DNA of 64,000 nt from positions 248,001 to 312,000 of the forward strand of contig NZ_SSNX01000005.1 in the NCBI RefSeq assembly GCF_004801415.1, in the 5' to 3' direction. Position 1 is the first letter of the stretch. Each line of letters starts with the position of its first letter. The notes beneath the pieces were generated by a model. That model was not told the origin of the DNA, ran no database searches, and saw only the letters and a list, made by a program, of their open reading frames with translations. Origin of the DNA: Deinococcus sp. KSM4-11 (GTDB lineage Bacteria; Deinococcota; Deinococci; Deinococcales; Deinococcaceae). Both the position numbers and the translations under genes were made by a program. Positions 21,801-30,108 of this stretch are shown here, in pieces.

Positions 21801-21829
21801 TTGAACTCCTTTGAGGCAGGTGCTAGGGT
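21801..21829 (+). promoter_or_regulatory. promoter of tRNA-Arg
   Basis: TTGAAC (21801-21806), 17-base spacer, TAGGGT (21824-21829), 30 bases before the tRNA 5' end. The same stretch read on the minus strand carries the ribosome-binding site of the divergent chaperone gene and a TACCCT box, so the two promoters overlap. Confidence 0.65.
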
Positions 21830-21858
21830 ACCGGGGCTCTGCACTGACGGAGCAGCGC

Positions 21859-21935
21859 GCACTCGTAGCTCAGCTGGATAGAGCGTTGGCCTCCGAAGCC
21901 AAAGGTCGCTGGTTCGAGCCCAGTCGAGTGCACCA
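21859..21935 (+). tRNA. tRNA-Arg (anticodon CCG)
   Basis: 77-base cloverleaf: acceptor GCACTCG/CGAGTGC, anticodon stem TTGGC/GCCAA around loop CTCCGAA (anticodon CCG, reading CGG), T arm GCTGG-TTCGAGC-CCAGT, discriminator A, encoded CCA at 21933-21935. Confidence 0.97.
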
Positions 21936-21950
21936 CGCAGGACACGAACG

Positions 21951-21972
21951 CCACCCTCCGGGGTGGTGTTTG
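21951..21972 (+). terminator. terminator of tRNA-Arg
   Basis: CCACCC (21951-21956), loop TCCG, GGGTGG (21961-21966), followed by TGTTTG. Short T tract, but the position 15 bases after the tRNA supports it. Confidence 0.7.
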
Positions 21973-22129
21973 CATTCATGGCCGCTGCACGCAGGCCGCC
22001 GGGGAAACACACGCGCAGGATTCTAGCATGCAAGGTTAAACGGGTATGAAGCTGGAAATCCCGTTCGCAGCGCCATATTTTCCGGCGCGACCCGGCCGGT
22101 GTGGCCGCTTTGCCTGTACCCTGGACGGT

Positions 22130-23140
22130 ATGACGGCTCAAGCATCGACCCTCCTGACCCTGCTCGAAACCCTGAGCGGCAGTTACGCCGGCCCCACAAA
22201 GATCGAGAGCGGCCCCTATGGGCTGGTCGGCACCGGCGAGGGGACCCTGGCTGCCCACCTGGCCCAGACCCTGGTGCCCGGCGTGCTGGCCCGCAGCGGC
22301 ACGCAGTTCGTCCTGGGCAGCCCCGACGCCCGCAGCGCGGCCACGGATTACGCCGATCTGGCCGAGGTGGCTGGGGCCAGCGTCCGCCACGCGAGCACCG
22401 GTGGCGCGCCGGGCGAGATTGACGTGCTGGTGCCCGGCGGGCCACTCGCCACGTACCACTTCGCGCAGTACCTGGCCTACGCCAGCGGTCACGCGGACGA
22501 GGCGCAGGCCGCCGACGCGCTGATCGCCAGCCTCGCGGCCCGCTGTGCCCCGCACATCGAGGAAGGCAACCCTGCCCGTGACCTGGCGTGGAGCCTGTGG
22601 GGCCGCCAGCCGCTGCTGCTCGCCGCGCCCGATGCGGAGGCCCTGCCGCACGCATGGCAGCAGCTTCTGGCCCGCGTGGGCAAGACCCTGGCAATCCCGC
22701 TGCTGGGCGACCCGCTGCCCCTGACGACCGGCGCCTTCGAGGCCCTGCACGAGAAGGGCGATGCGAAAGTCGCGCTGGTTCTAGGCGACCTGGACGACCC
22801 CCTGCGTCTGACGAGCGAGATTCTGACCACCCGCATCGACGAGGTCATCCATGTCGAGTATCCGGACGGCGCGCAGGGCTACGCCGGTCAGCTGGGCCTG
22901 TGGTGCTTCGGGGTGTGGGTGGCGGCGTATCTGGCCGAGCGCTACGGCACGAGCCCGGCCGACCTTGCAGTGCTGGCCCGCGCGCAGGCGGTGCTGGCCG
23001 GCGAGGACACCGGCGACGACGAGACCCGCCTGAGCGCCCCGCGCGACGACCTGCGTCGCACCGCACTGGGGGCCGGCTGGGAGGGCGACGAGCCCGGCTT
23101 CGATGTCGACGACCTCGACGACGCGGATGACGAGGACTGA
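22130..23140 (+). CDS. SIS domain protein, phosphoglucose/phosphomannose isomerase-like
   Basis: 336 residues with two SIS-like halves. The first contains PYGLVGTGEGTLAAHLAQTL and DVLVPGGPLATYHFAQYL; the second ends in EVIHVEYPDGAQGYAGQLGLWCFG and a helix before an acidic C-terminal tail (about 12 Asp/Glu in the last 18). The arrangement resembles bifunctional phosphoglucose/phosphomannose isomerases of archaea and some bacteria, so a sugar-phosphate isomerase role is inferred. ATG 22130 is chosen because TACCCT (22117-22122) is seven bases upstream; an in-frame ATG at 22046 lies before this box. Transcribed alone. Confidence 0.72.
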   Translation: MTAQASTLLTLLETLSGSYAGPTKIESGPYGLVGTGEGTLAAHLAQTLVPGVLARSGTQFVLGSPDARSAATDYADLAEVAGASVRHASTGGAPGEIDVLVPGGPLATYHFAQYLAYASGHADEAQAADALIASLAARCAPHIEEGNPARDLAWSLWGRQPLLLAAPDAEALPHAWQQLLARVGKTLAIPLLGDPLPLTTGAFEALHEKGDAKVALVLGDLDDPLRLTSEILTTRIDEVIHVEYPDGAQGYAGQLGLWCFGVWVAAYLAERYGTSPADLAVLARAQAVLAGEDTGDDETRLSAPRDDLRRTALGAGWEGDEPGFDVDDLDDADDED

Positions 23141-23159
23141 GCGGAACCAGCGCCCGGCT

Positions 23160-23534
23160 TCAGTCGGCTGAGCGCCCCGCCCGCCAGACCAGCCACATCA
23201 GCAGGGGTTGCAGCGGCAGCCGGGCCCACAGTGCCCAGGCGGGCAGGCCGTAACGCTCCGGATGCTGGGCCATGAACACGTTGGCCGGAAACACGGCGGC
23301 CAGCAGGGCGAGCAGACCCCAGTGGGCGGCCGGACGGGTGGGCGACCACAGCAGGCCCAGACCACCGGCCAGTTCGGCCGCGCCGCTGATCAGGGTGGCA
23401 CTCCGGGCGGACATTGGCGTGCCCGGCGGAACCACCTGATCGAAGAGGCCGGGGCGGACGAAGTGGGCCGTCCCGGTGAAGACAAACAGGGAGGCCATGG
23501 CCAGGGCACTGCGGGAGAGGTGGGGTCTGGTCAT
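23160..23534 (-). CDS. DoxX family membrane protein
   Basis: 124 residues with four hydrophobic helices, of DoxX type: ALAMASLFVFTGTAHFVRPG, SARSATLISGAAELAGGLGLL, WGLLALLAAVFPANVFMA and PLLMWLVWRAG. DoxX proteins are small integral membrane proteins of uncertain function, some linked to thiol-redox or quinone complexes. It is immediately downstream of a terminator for the hydrophilic small gene at 23594, so it is probably transcribed separately. Convergent with the SIS gene, 19 bases between stops. Confidence 0.8.
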   Translation of the reverse strand: MTRPHLSRSALAMASLFVFTGTAHFVRPGLFDQVVPPGTPMSARSATLISGAAELAGGLGLLWSPTRPAAHWGLLALLAAVFPANVFMAQHPERYGLPAWALWARLPLQPLLMWLVWRAGRSAD

Positions 23535-23550
23535 CTGGGCACCGGGGCAT

Positions 23551-23582
23551 AAAAGTCCGGAGCCGATTCATTCAGCTCCGGA
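23551..23582 (-). terminator. terminator after the small hydrophilic gene
   Basis: Minus strand: TCCGGAGC/GCTCCGGA stem (23556-23563 and 23575-23582), 11-base loop, then CTTTTATG. It lies 11 bases after the stop of the 23594-23812 gene and just before the doxX-like start. Confidence 0.85.
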
Positions 23583-23593
23583 GGAGGGAAGGC

Positions 23594-23812
23594 TTACTTG
23601 CTGGCGGGAACGCTGCGGGCCTCTTCGCGGTCTTTCAGTTCCTTGTGGCTCAGGCCGTCCTCGGTGTTGCGGGGAGCCTTGGCCTCGCGGTCGTTGTTGT
23701 CCTTGAACGAGGGGCTGTGGCCGTCCTCAATCCCGGTGACCTCCGTCTTGGTGCGGTCGTACTCCTGGGGCTGGCTGGTGTGGCCCGAGTTCTTGTCGTC
23801 TTTGTCCGGCAT
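23594..23812 (-). CDS. small highly charged hydrophilic protein
   Basis: 72 residues, not recognised. Composition is dominated by Asp, Glu, Lys, Ser, Asn and Gln, with no hydrophobic segment and no Cys or Trp (starts MPDKDDKNSGHTSQ, ends KELKDREEARSVPASK). It is probably intrinsically disordered, which in a desiccation-tolerant lineage suggests a hydrophilin-like protectant, but that is inference. ATG 23812 is chosen because AGGGTGAAG lies just upstream and the charged composition starts there; the longer in-frame extension has a different, non-coding composition. It has its own strong terminator. Confidence 0.68.
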   Translation of the reverse strand: MPDKDDKNSGHTSQPQEYDRTKTEVTGIEDGHSPSFKDNNDREAKAPRNTEDGLSHKELKDREEARSVPASK

Positions 23813-24170
23813 GTCTTCACCCTGACAGGGCCGCGGTGGTGGCGGGCACCGCCGGGTTGACGCTCTGTTCACAGATGAACGGCCCCTTAACGTTGGCCCC
23901 AGTGTGACGGGACGCTGGGGCAGGAGGGCTCCAGGCCGGGTCGAAGAAAGCGCTTTCAATACCCAGTGAAGTGTGTCATACTCCACTCACCTCAACCTGT
24001 CGTGCCCCATCGTCCTGCCGCTGGACGGTACTTTCCCATATCGTTCAGCGCCAACCGAGCGGAGCGTCGCGGTTCCCAGGCACCCAGGCCTCAGGCAGAA
24101 AGGAGGATGCGCCCGTACCCGTCCCGGCCCGATGTCCCGTCGCCCCACGCCGCGCCCAGCGCCAGAGAGG
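23813..24170. other. 358-base intergenic region with a divergent control region and long leader
   Basis: This holds upstream sequence for two divergent genes. On the plus strand, a LacI-type palindrome (23946-23957), a possible -35 TTTCAA (23954-23959) and a possible -10 CATACT (23976-23981) precede a leader of about 180 bases. AAAGGAGG near 24098-24105 is a strong Shine-Dalgarno-like run, but no in-frame start is at the right distance. I see no tRNA or clear riboswitch. Confidence 0.5.
23946..23957. promoter_or_regulatory. LacI-type operator candidate
   Basis: GAAAGCGCTTTC, a perfect 12-bp palindrome with the central CG typical of LacI/GalR-family operators, about 215 bases before the secreted beta-helix gene and overlapping its candidate -35. 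It suggests repression relieved by a sugar ligand. No LacI-type regulator gene is in the window. Confidence 0.55.
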
Positions 24171-26099
24171 ATGCCCGTGACAACCCAATCCGTGCCCACC
24201 GCGCCATCCGTTCTACCCCGTTCCTCCCGCCCTACTGCCGCCCTGCTCGCCGGCCTGGGGCTGCTCCTCGGTGCCTGCGGTCAGTCCCCGGTCGCCACGT
24301 CCGACGCCGTCCTGGCCGCTGCCAAGATCACGGCCCAGGATCTCGGCCCGAACGTGAGGGTCTTTGACCCCAGCATGAGTACCGCCGAGATCCGCGCGGT
24401 CGCCAATCAGATCGCGGCGCAGCAGGTTTCCAACCAGTTCGGCCCCGAACGCTACGCCCTGCTGTTCAAGCCCGGCACATACGGCTCGGTAGACGATCCC
24501 CTGAACGTCGAGGTGGGTTACGGCACCGAGGTCGCGGGCCTGGGAGCCAGCCCGGACGACGTGACCATCGTCGGCTCCGTCTCCGTGCACAATCAGTGCG
24601 ATGCTGGCAGCTGCATCGCCCTGAACAACTTCTGGCGCTCGCTGTCGAACATGAAGATCAACGTCGCCAACGCGAATGGCTGCTATACCGGCGAGTTCTG
24701 GGCGGTGTCGCAGGCCGCGCCGATGCGCCGCATGCATATCGTCGGCAACGGCCAGAACATTACGCTGATGGACTACTGTACTGGTCCGTCGTATGCCAGC
24801 GGCGGCTTCATTGCCGATTCTGCCTTCGAGGGCACGGTCATCAATGGCTCTCAGCAGCAGTTCTACACCCGCAACAGCACCATCGGCGGCTGGTCAAACG
24901 GCGTATGGAACCAGGTGTTCTCCGGCGTGGTGGGGGCACCCGCGCAGGTCTTCCCCGGCACGTCAACCTCTGGCCCCTACACCACCCTGCCCACCACGCC
25001 CGTGTCGCGCGAGAAGCCGTTCCTGACCGTGGACAGCAAGGGCGCGTACCAGGTGTTTGTGCCTGCCCCGCAGACGAATTCCAGCGGTACCACCTGGCAG
25101 GCGGGCCCGGCGGCCGGACGCTTCCTACCCCTGAAAGACTTCTACGTCGCGCACCCCGGCGACAGCGCGCAGACCATCAACTCGCAGCTGGCGCGTGGCC
25201 AGAACGTCCTGTTCACGCCCGGCGCGTACAACCTGAAGCGCAGCATCGACATCAAACGGGCGAATACGGTGGTGCTCGGTCTGGGATTGCCACTCCTCAC
25301 GCCCCAGCAGGGCGATGCGGCTATCACCGTCGCCGATGTGCCCGGCGTGGACGTGGCCGGGCTCATGATCGACGCCGGCCCCGTGAACTCCGACGTGCTG
25401 ATGCAGGTCGGCACCCGGCATGGCCGCGACGGACGTGGCGATGATGGCCGTGAGTGGGGGAACGACCACCACGGCAGCGCCGCCAACCCCACGGCCGTGC
25501 AGGACGTGTTCTTCCGGATCGGCGGCGCGCAGGCGGGCCGGGCCACCGTGAGTCTCGAAGTGAACAGCGACCACGTCATCCTGGATGACCTGTGGGCGTG
25601 GCGGGCCGACCATGGCAATGGCGTGGGCTGGACTATGAACACCGCCGACCACGGCGTGATCGTGAACGGCGACAATGTGACCGCCACCGGCCTGTTCGTC
25701 GAGCACTACCAGAAGGACGAGGTGATCTGGAACGGGAACGGCGGCCAGGTGATCTTCTTCCAGAACGAGATGCCGTACGATCCGCCCAGCCAGGCGGCGT
25801 GGATGTCCGCGCCGACCGTCAAGGGCTACCCGGCCCTGCGGGTCACGAAGGGCGTCAGGGCCTTCAATGGCGCGGGCATGGGCAGCTACAGCTTCTTCAA
25901 CCAGGGCATCGACATCTACGCCGACAACGCCTTCGTGGTGCCGACCACGCTGCCCGCGGGCAGCCTGCGCGACCTGCTGACGATCTTCCTCGACCCCGGA
26001 AACGGCAAGGGCGGCATCCTGAACGTGGTCAACGGCGTGGGCGGTTCTTCGACGATCGCCAATCCCGATGTGCCCGTCACGGTGGTCGCCTACCCCTGA
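24171..26099 (+). CDS. secreted right-handed beta-helix lipoprotein, probable glycoside hydrolase or lyase fold
   Basis: About 642 residues. It begins with a lipoprotein signal peptide whose lipobox is LLLGACGQ, so the mature protein is anchored by a lipidated Cys. Most of the chain has short beta-strand turns typical of parallel beta-helix enzymes: LFKPGTYGS, then LFTPGAYNL with NTVVLGLGLPLL, then RATVSLEVNSDHVILDD and WRADHGNGVGWTMNTADHG. The repeat of a PG.Y block suggests two helix modules, as in GH55-type glucanases. Close relatives in actinobacteria are commonly labelled adenylyl cyclase or coagulation factor 5/8 proteins, which I consider misleading. A charged insertion (HGRDGRGDDGREWG) interrupts the middle. 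Start is ATG 24171 or GTG 24177, the latter six bases after GAGAGG; earlier in-frame codons precede the likely promoter. Confidence 0.75.
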   Translation: MPVTTQSVPTAPSVLPRSSRPTAALLAGLGLLLGACGQSPVATSDAVLAAAKITAQDLGPNVRVFDPSMSTAEIRAVANQIAAQQVSNQFGPERYALLFKPGTYGSVDDPLNVEVGYGTEVAGLGASPDDVTIVGSVSVHNQCDAGSCIALNNFWRSLSNMKINVANANGCYTGEFWAVSQAAPMRRMHIVGNGQNITLMDYCTGPSYASGGFIADSAFEGTVINGSQQQFYTRNSTIGGWSNGVWNQVFSGVVGAPAQVFPGTSTSGPYTTLPTTPVSREKPFLTVDSKGAYQVFVPAPQTNSSGTTWQAGPAAGRFLPLKDFYVAHPGDSAQTINSQLARGQNVLFTPGAYNLKRSIDIKRANTVVLGLGLPLLTPQQGDAAITVADVPGVDVAGLMIDAGPVNSDVLMQVGTRHGRDGRGDDGREWGNDHHGSAANPTAVQDVFFRIGGAQAGRATVSLEVNSDHVILDDLWAWRADHGNGVGWTMNTADHGVIVNGDNVTATGLFVEHYQKDEVIWNGNGGQVIFFQNEMPYDPPSQAAWMSAPTVKGYPALRVTKGVRAFNGAGMGSYSFFNQGIDIYADNAFVVPTTLPAGSLRDLLTIFLDPGNGKGGILNVVNGVGGSSTIANPDVPVTVVAYP

Positions 26100-26117
26100 C
26101 CCTCGCCTGAACCCAGC

Positions 26118-26144
26118 TGGCCCCTCCGTGTGGTGGAGGGGCCA
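26118..26144. terminator. hairpin between convergent genes
   Basis: TGGCCCCTCC/GGAGGGGCCA, a 10-bp stem (26118-26127, 26135-26144) with a 7-base loop, between the stop of the beta-helix gene and the end of the GNAT gene. No T run on either side, so termination is probable rather than certain. Confidence 0.6.
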
Positions 26145-26147
26145 CTC

Positions 26148-26648
26148 TCATGGATTGGGCGAGACGTACACCCGGACGAGCGGAACGGTGCCGTCCGGTT
26201 CCAGCCAGTCACCCTCCACCGTGGCACTGTGTTCCCAGCCCGAGCGGTCGTACAGCCGGATGGCCGCGGCGTTGCGCGTGTGCACGTCCAGCACCGCGCG
26301 CCGCTTCAGCTTGCGGGCCGTGGCCCACGCCGTGTGGAACAGCGCCTGGGCCATTCCCACGCCCCGCCCGGCCGGGCTGACGAACAGCCGAGAGATCACC
26401 GCCAGCTCGTCTGCGGGTTTCTCGGTCACCCGCGCCCAGGGCGGCAGGTCGTCCGGGAGTGCTCGAAGCACCACCTGACCCACGGCGCCATGCCCCGCCT
26501 CGGCCACCTACGCGCCCAGCGTGCCCGGCGGGTTCAGGAAACTCTCGGGATCCTCCGGCCACACCGACGGGTAGGCGTCCCGTTCATGCACCTCGCGCAG
26601 CGCCCGAACCAGCCGGGGAAGATCCGCCTCCAGACGTGCCCGGATCAC
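26148..26648 (-). pseudogene. GNAT acetyltransferase interrupted by an in-frame TAG
   Basis: Reading from GTG 26648, 13 bases after the dcd stop, the frame gives 46 plausible residues (IRARLEADLPRLVRALREV, then VWPEDPESFLNPPGTLGA). It meets TAG at 26508-26510 and continues in the same frame with VAEAGHGAVGQVVLRA and the GNAT core ISRLFVSPAGRGVGMAQAL and AAIRLYDRSGWEHSA. The sequence on both sides of the stop reads as one GNAT of 166 residues in which a single codon, probably Tyr (TAC) in LGAYVAEAG, has become TAG. Translation could restart at GTG 26507 to give a 119-residue protein that keeps the acetyl-CoA site but lacks beta-1/alpha-1. Either a recent pseudogene, a truncated but active gene, or a sequencing error. 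Confidence 0.75.
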
Positions 26649-26661
26649 GGGCCCGCACTTC

Positions 26662-27222
26662 TCAGAGGCGGGGCAGGGTCACGCCGCGCTGACCCTGGTA
26701 CTTGCCCTTGCGGTCGCCGTATGTCACCTCGGGCCGCTCGCCCTCGAAGAACAGCAGCTGCACGCAGCCCTCGAAGGCGTACATCTTCGCGGGCAGCGGC
26801 GTGGTGTTGCTGAACTCCAGCGTTACGTGGCCCTCCCAGCCGGGCTCCAGCGGCGTCACGTTCGCCACGATGCCGCAGCGGGCGTACGTCGATTTTCCCA
26901 GGGCCACGACCATCACGTTGTCCGGGATGTGCAGGTACTCGTGGCTGCGGGCCAGCGCGAAGGAGTTCGGCGGAATGATGATCTCGGCCGCCTGGATGTC
27001 CACGAAGGAGCGCTCGTCGAAGTGCTTGGGATCGACCACGGCGCTGTTCACGTTCGTGAAGATCTTCCATTCGTCGGCGCAGCGCAGGTCGTACCCGAAG
27101 GAGCTGAGGCCGTAGCTGATCACCTGCGCGTTCTCGGCGGTGCGCACCAGCCGATCCTCGAAGGGGTCGATCATGCCAGCGAGTGCGAGTTCACGGATAC
27201 GCCAGTCGGGCAGGATACTCAT
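26662..27222 (-). CDS. dcd: dCTP deaminase
   Basis: Trimeric deaminase that converts dCTP to dUTP for thymidylate synthesis. 186 residues, the normal length. Motifs: [44 protein letters not shown] and the HVTLEFSN strand bearing the expected catalytic Glu. ATG 27222 is supported by TAGCAT (27230-27235) seven bases upstream; the frame extends further but without homology. The GNAT remnant follows 13 bases downstream. Divergent from the metallophosphoesterase at 27301. Confidence 0.95.
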   Translation of the reverse strand: MSILPDWRIRELALAGMIDPFEDRLVRTAENAQVISYGLSSFGYDLRCADEWKIFTNVNSAVVDPKHFDERSFVDIQAAEIIIPPNSFALARSHEYLHIPDNVMVVALGKSTYARCGIVANVTPLEPGWEGHVTLEFSNTTPLPAKMYAFEGCVQLLFFEGERPEVTYGDRKGKYQGQRGVTLPRL

Positions 27223-27300
27223 GGCCCGCATGCTACCTGGGAACGGCGACGGGGCCTCGTGTGGGCTGTGCCGTGTCCCGGACGCGCTAGCCTGCGCCGC

Positions 27301-28059
27301 GTGAGGGTCGCAGTGATCAGTGACGTGCATGGCAACGCGTTCGCGCTTGAGGTCGTGCTGGAGCAGGTGCGTGCGGCGTCACCCGACGCGCTGCTGAATC
27401 TGGGCGACCAGATCGAGGGCAGCGCCGATCCGGGCCGGGCGGCCACCCTGCAGGCCGAACTGGGCGCGGTCGAGGTGCGCGGCAACAACGAGGAGAAACT
27501 CTGGCCGGATGGCCGGAGAAACGCGCTGTCCATCGAGATCGGCGCGTACCTCGACCAGCACGTGACGGCCGCCCGGCGCGCGCACCTCGCGGCTCTGCCC
27601 CTCACCGCCCGCCTGGGCAGCATCCTCGCCTGCCACGGCACGCCGGGAAACGCCTGGAACAGCCTGCTGTGGATGTGGGAGCACGGCCAGGACGGTCAGG
27701 AGGGCTATTACCGTTCCCGCGATCCCCTTGACCTGTGGCAGGAGGTCGCGCCACTACACGCCGAGGTCGTGGTGTGTGGGCACACGCACCGGCCAGGTTC
27801 CACCCGTGTGGGCGACACGCTGGTCGTGAACGCCGGTGCAGTCAGCGATCAGGTGGACGGCGACCCGCGCGCCCGCTGGACGCTGCTGGAACACCGGAAC
27901 GGCCACTGGACGGCGGATTTTCGCGTGGTGCCCTATGACGTCAATGCGGCCGTCGCCTGGGCGTACGCGCATTCGCCGTTCGGGCCGTTCGAGAACGACC
28001 TGCTGCGCTCCGGCCGCTTCGACCGCCGGGGCACACCGCCGCTGCTCGAACCCCTCTGA
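27301..28059 (+). CDS. metallophosphoesterase (calcineurin-like)
   Basis: 252-residue paralogue of the enzyme at 15265. Metal-binding motifs: [35 protein letters not shown] (GNN instead of GNH), [10 protein letters not shown] and [11 protein letters not shown], followed by [17 protein letters not shown]. The GNNE variant places Asn at a position where the active-site His normally lies, so catalysis may differ. GTG 27301 follows TAGCCT (27288-27293) by seven bases. Transcribed alone, divergent from dcd. Substrate unknown. Confidence 0.87.
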   Translation: MRVAVISDVHGNAFALEVVLEQVRAASPDALLNLGDQIEGSADPGRAATLQAELGAVEVRGNNEEKLWPDGRRNALSIEIGAYLDQHVTAARRAHLAALPLTARLGSILACHGTPGNAWNSLLWMWEHGQDGQEGYYRSRDPLDLWQEVAPLHAEVVVCGHTHRPGSTRVGDTLVVNAGAVSDQVDGDPRARWTLLEHRNGHWTADFRVVPYDVNAAVAWAYAHSPFGPFENDLLRSGRFDRRGTPPLLEPL

Positions 28060-28190
28060 GCGTCCAAAAATGGGTGTGGGCATGGTGCAGGAACGGAGCG
28101 AGTGGGGTTTACCCGGCAGGATTGCACTGAAGCGACCAGCCCTCCTGTTTCTGGCCGCGTCTACCGGCAAACTGCTCTAGCCTGAGCAGC

Positions 28191-29288
28191 GTGAGACTGC
28201 TGCTGACCACCCTGACCCTTGCGCTTCTGGCGCACGCGGGGGCGCAAGACCTGCACGAGTGCGGCGGGCAGCCGGGCCTGCCCACCGGCGCCCACGAGGG
28301 TGTGTACCGGGGCACCCTGGGGGGACGGCCGATTGCCCTGAGCACCGCAGGAACCGACAGTCCCGGCCTGCGGTACACCTACGAGCGGATCGGCCTGGAC
28401 ATCCAGCTCACGCCCTTCCACCAGGGCAGCGCCCTGATCCTTCAGGAGGAGGTTCGCAAACAGGCGGCCGGGGAGACCGTCGTGACCGGCTGTTTCACGC
28501 TGAGCCCGGCTGGGACGGGCCTGAAAGGAACGTGGCGGGCTCCGGCCAAACTCGGAACCTCGTTGCCCGTCGTGCTGAACGCCGTGGCTGTCGTGCGCAT
28601 GCCGCTGAAGCTGCCGTCCACACCGGGCCTGCTCCGGCTCCGGCATGACGATCCGCTCACCTTCCTGAAACTGAACCGCGCGTGGGTGCGGGCGTCCGGC
28701 GGCCAGAGCGTGCGCGAGCCCGTGTCGCAGCTCGCCTACCCGCGGGTGCTGGGTGGGAGCGCGGCCCTGAACGGCGCGTTGCAGGACCGTCAGCTTCAGC
28801 ATGCAGCCGACGCCCTGGACTGCCGCTCGCAGCTTGCAGAGGACATGCAGGGTGATCTCAGCAACGGGTACGATCTGACCGCGACGGTTCCGTACCTCAG
28901 CGCGCGCCTCGTCAGTGTGCGCGAGGACGTGTATTACTACTGCGGCGGCGCCCACCCCGACAACTACACCCATGGGCTGATCCTCGACCGCGCGACCGGA
29001 CGGGAGGTGAAGGTCACGCAGCTCTGGCCGGGCCTGAGCGCCGCGAAGCAGGAGGCGCTGTACCTCGCGCACCCGGCCCCGGATCTCGACCCGGACTGCC
29101 GGGACGTCCTCACGGCGGGCGGTCTTGAGTTCACGGTGCACCTGAGCTCAGCGGGCCTGAACCTCACGCCGACCAGCCTGCCGCACGTGGTCGCGGCCTG
29201 CGGGGATACGGCCGTGATTCCGTACTCGGAGGTCAAGGCCCTGGCCGACACGCATCTGCCGTACTACAAAGACCTGTACCCGCGCTGA
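28191..29288 (+). CDS. secreted protein with DUF3298-like C-terminal domain
   Basis: 365 residues. Signal peptide LLLTTLTLALLAHAGAQ. The C-terminal part contains the DUF3298/RsiV-like signature VSVREDVYYYCGGAHPDNYTH followed by LILDRATGREVKV and ends with AVIPYSEVKALADTHLP. In the RsiV family this domain binds lysozyme or other wall-active ligands; whether that holds here is not known. The N-terminal half (about 20-165) is a beta-rich region with four Cys that I do not recognise. GTG 28191 is preceded by TAGCCT (28178-28183) at seven bases. Followed by a terminator at 29302. Confidence 0.75.
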   Translation: MRLLLTTLTLALLAHAGAQDLHECGGQPGLPTGAHEGVYRGTLGGRPIALSTAGTDSPGLRYTYERIGLDIQLTPFHQGSALILQEEVRKQAAGETVVTGCFTLSPAGTGLKGTWRAPAKLGTSLPVVLNAVAVVRMPLKLPSTPGLLRLRHDDPLTFLKLNRAWVRASGGQSVREPVSQLAYPRVLGGSAALNGALQDRQLQHAADALDCRSQLAEDMQGDLSNGYDLTATVPYLSARLVSVREDVYYYCGGAHPDNYTHGLILDRATGREVKVTQLWPGLSAAKQEALYLAHPAPDLDPDCRDVLTAGGLEFTVHLSSAGLNLTPTSLPHVVAACGDTAVIPYSEVKALADTHLPYYKDLYPR

Positions 29289-29301
29289 GAGCAGTGATGA
29301 A

Positions 29302-29329
29302 AACGCCCCGGCATCTTGACCGGGGCGTT
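29302..29329. terminator. bidirectional terminator between convergent genes
   Basis: AACGCCCCG/CGGGGCGTT, a 9-bp stem (29302-29310, 29321-29329) with a 10-base loop. On the minus strand it ends in TTTTC, giving a good terminator for the BI-1 gene; on the plus strand the tail is only TTGCTC. Confidence 0.82.
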
Positions 29330-29346
29330 GCTCATGGCGCGTGACC

Positions 29347-30033
29347 TTAGCGGCGGCCACCGCCGAAGATCCGCAGCAGGAACAGGAACATATTCACGAA
29401 ATCGAGGTACAGGGCGAGTGCGCCGTTGATCGCGGCACGCTCGGCCATCTCGCCGCTGACGCCGCTCAGGGCCAGCTTGCGGAGCATCTGGGTGTCGTAT
29501 ACGGTCAGGCCGGCAAACAGCAGGACGCCGACCACCGAGATGCCCAGCGTGAGGGCGCTGCTGGCCACGAACAGGTTCACGACCATGGCCACGACCAGAC
29601 CGATCACTGCGAACATGAAGAAGCGGCCCATGCTGCTCAGGTCACGTTTGATGGTGTACCCGGCGACGCTCATCGCGCCGAAGGTCAGGGCCGAGGTGGC
29701 GAAGGCGGCCGTCACGGCGCTTCGGTCGTAGGCGAGCAGGATCGAGCTGAAGGTCAGGCCGGTCAGGGCGGCGTACGCGATGAACAGCGCGCCCGCCACG
29801 GTGCTGCTCAGGCGCTGCGCGAACATGCTCAGCACGAACACCAGCGCGAGCTGCGCCAGCAGCAGCGGCAGGCGCAGCTGGAACACCTGCAACGCCAGGG
29901 CGTCGTTCGAGGCGGTCAGCCACGCGATGCCCGCCGTCAGGGCCAGACCGGCCGCCATCCAGGAGTAGGTGCGGGCCATGAACGTGCGAACCAGGTCGGC
30001 CGTCTTGGCGGAAGTGGAGGGAAAAGTCTGCAT
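29347..30033 (-). CDS. Bax inhibitor-1/YccA family membrane protein
   Basis: 228 residues with seven hydrophobic helices, the BI-1 (LFG/TMBIM) architecture: [108 protein letters not shown] and [18 protein letters not shown]. The Asp of VYDTQ and that of ALYLDFVN match the pH-sensing pair described for BsYetJ. Bacterial members are proposed calcium-leak channels or membrane-quality factors. TACTGT (30041-30046) is seven bases before ATG 30033. Transcribed alone. Confidence 0.9.
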   Translation of the reverse strand: MQTFPSTSAKTADLVRTFMARTYSWMAAGLALTAGIAWLTASNDALALQVFQLRLPLLLAQLALVFVLSMFAQRLSSTVAGALFIAYAALTGLTFSSILLAYDRSAVTAAFATSALTFGAMSVAGYTIKRDLSSMGRFFMFAVIGLVVAMVVNLFVASSALTLGISVVGVLLFAGLTVYDTQMLRKLALSGVSGEMAERAAINGALALYLDFVNMFLFLLRIFGGGRR

Positions 30034-30080
30034 ACGCCCTACAGTACGCGCTTCCCGTGAGCGGAGTTCCCGCAGGTGCC

Positions 30081-30098
30081 CTCCCCCGGCCGGGGGAG
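30081..30098 (-). terminator. GC-rich hairpin after the tre operon
   Basis: CTCCCCCGGCCGGGGGAG, a perfect 18-bp palindrome 11 bases beyond the treY stop. No T tract follows on either strand. A transcription pause or 3'-end stabiliser is the likeliest role. Confidence 0.5.
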
Positions 30099-30108
30099 CT
30101 GTCCAGTC

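Noticed and set aside
20334..21881. 515-codon plus frame opposite the chaperone gene
   Set aside because: Shadow; it would also run through the tRNA-Arg promoter and into the tRNA.
23973..24170. N-terminal extension of the beta-helix protein to ATG 23973
   Set aside because: That codon lies inside the candidate promoter, the extension is basic and unlike a signal peptide, and the lipoprotein signal starts at 24171 or 24177.
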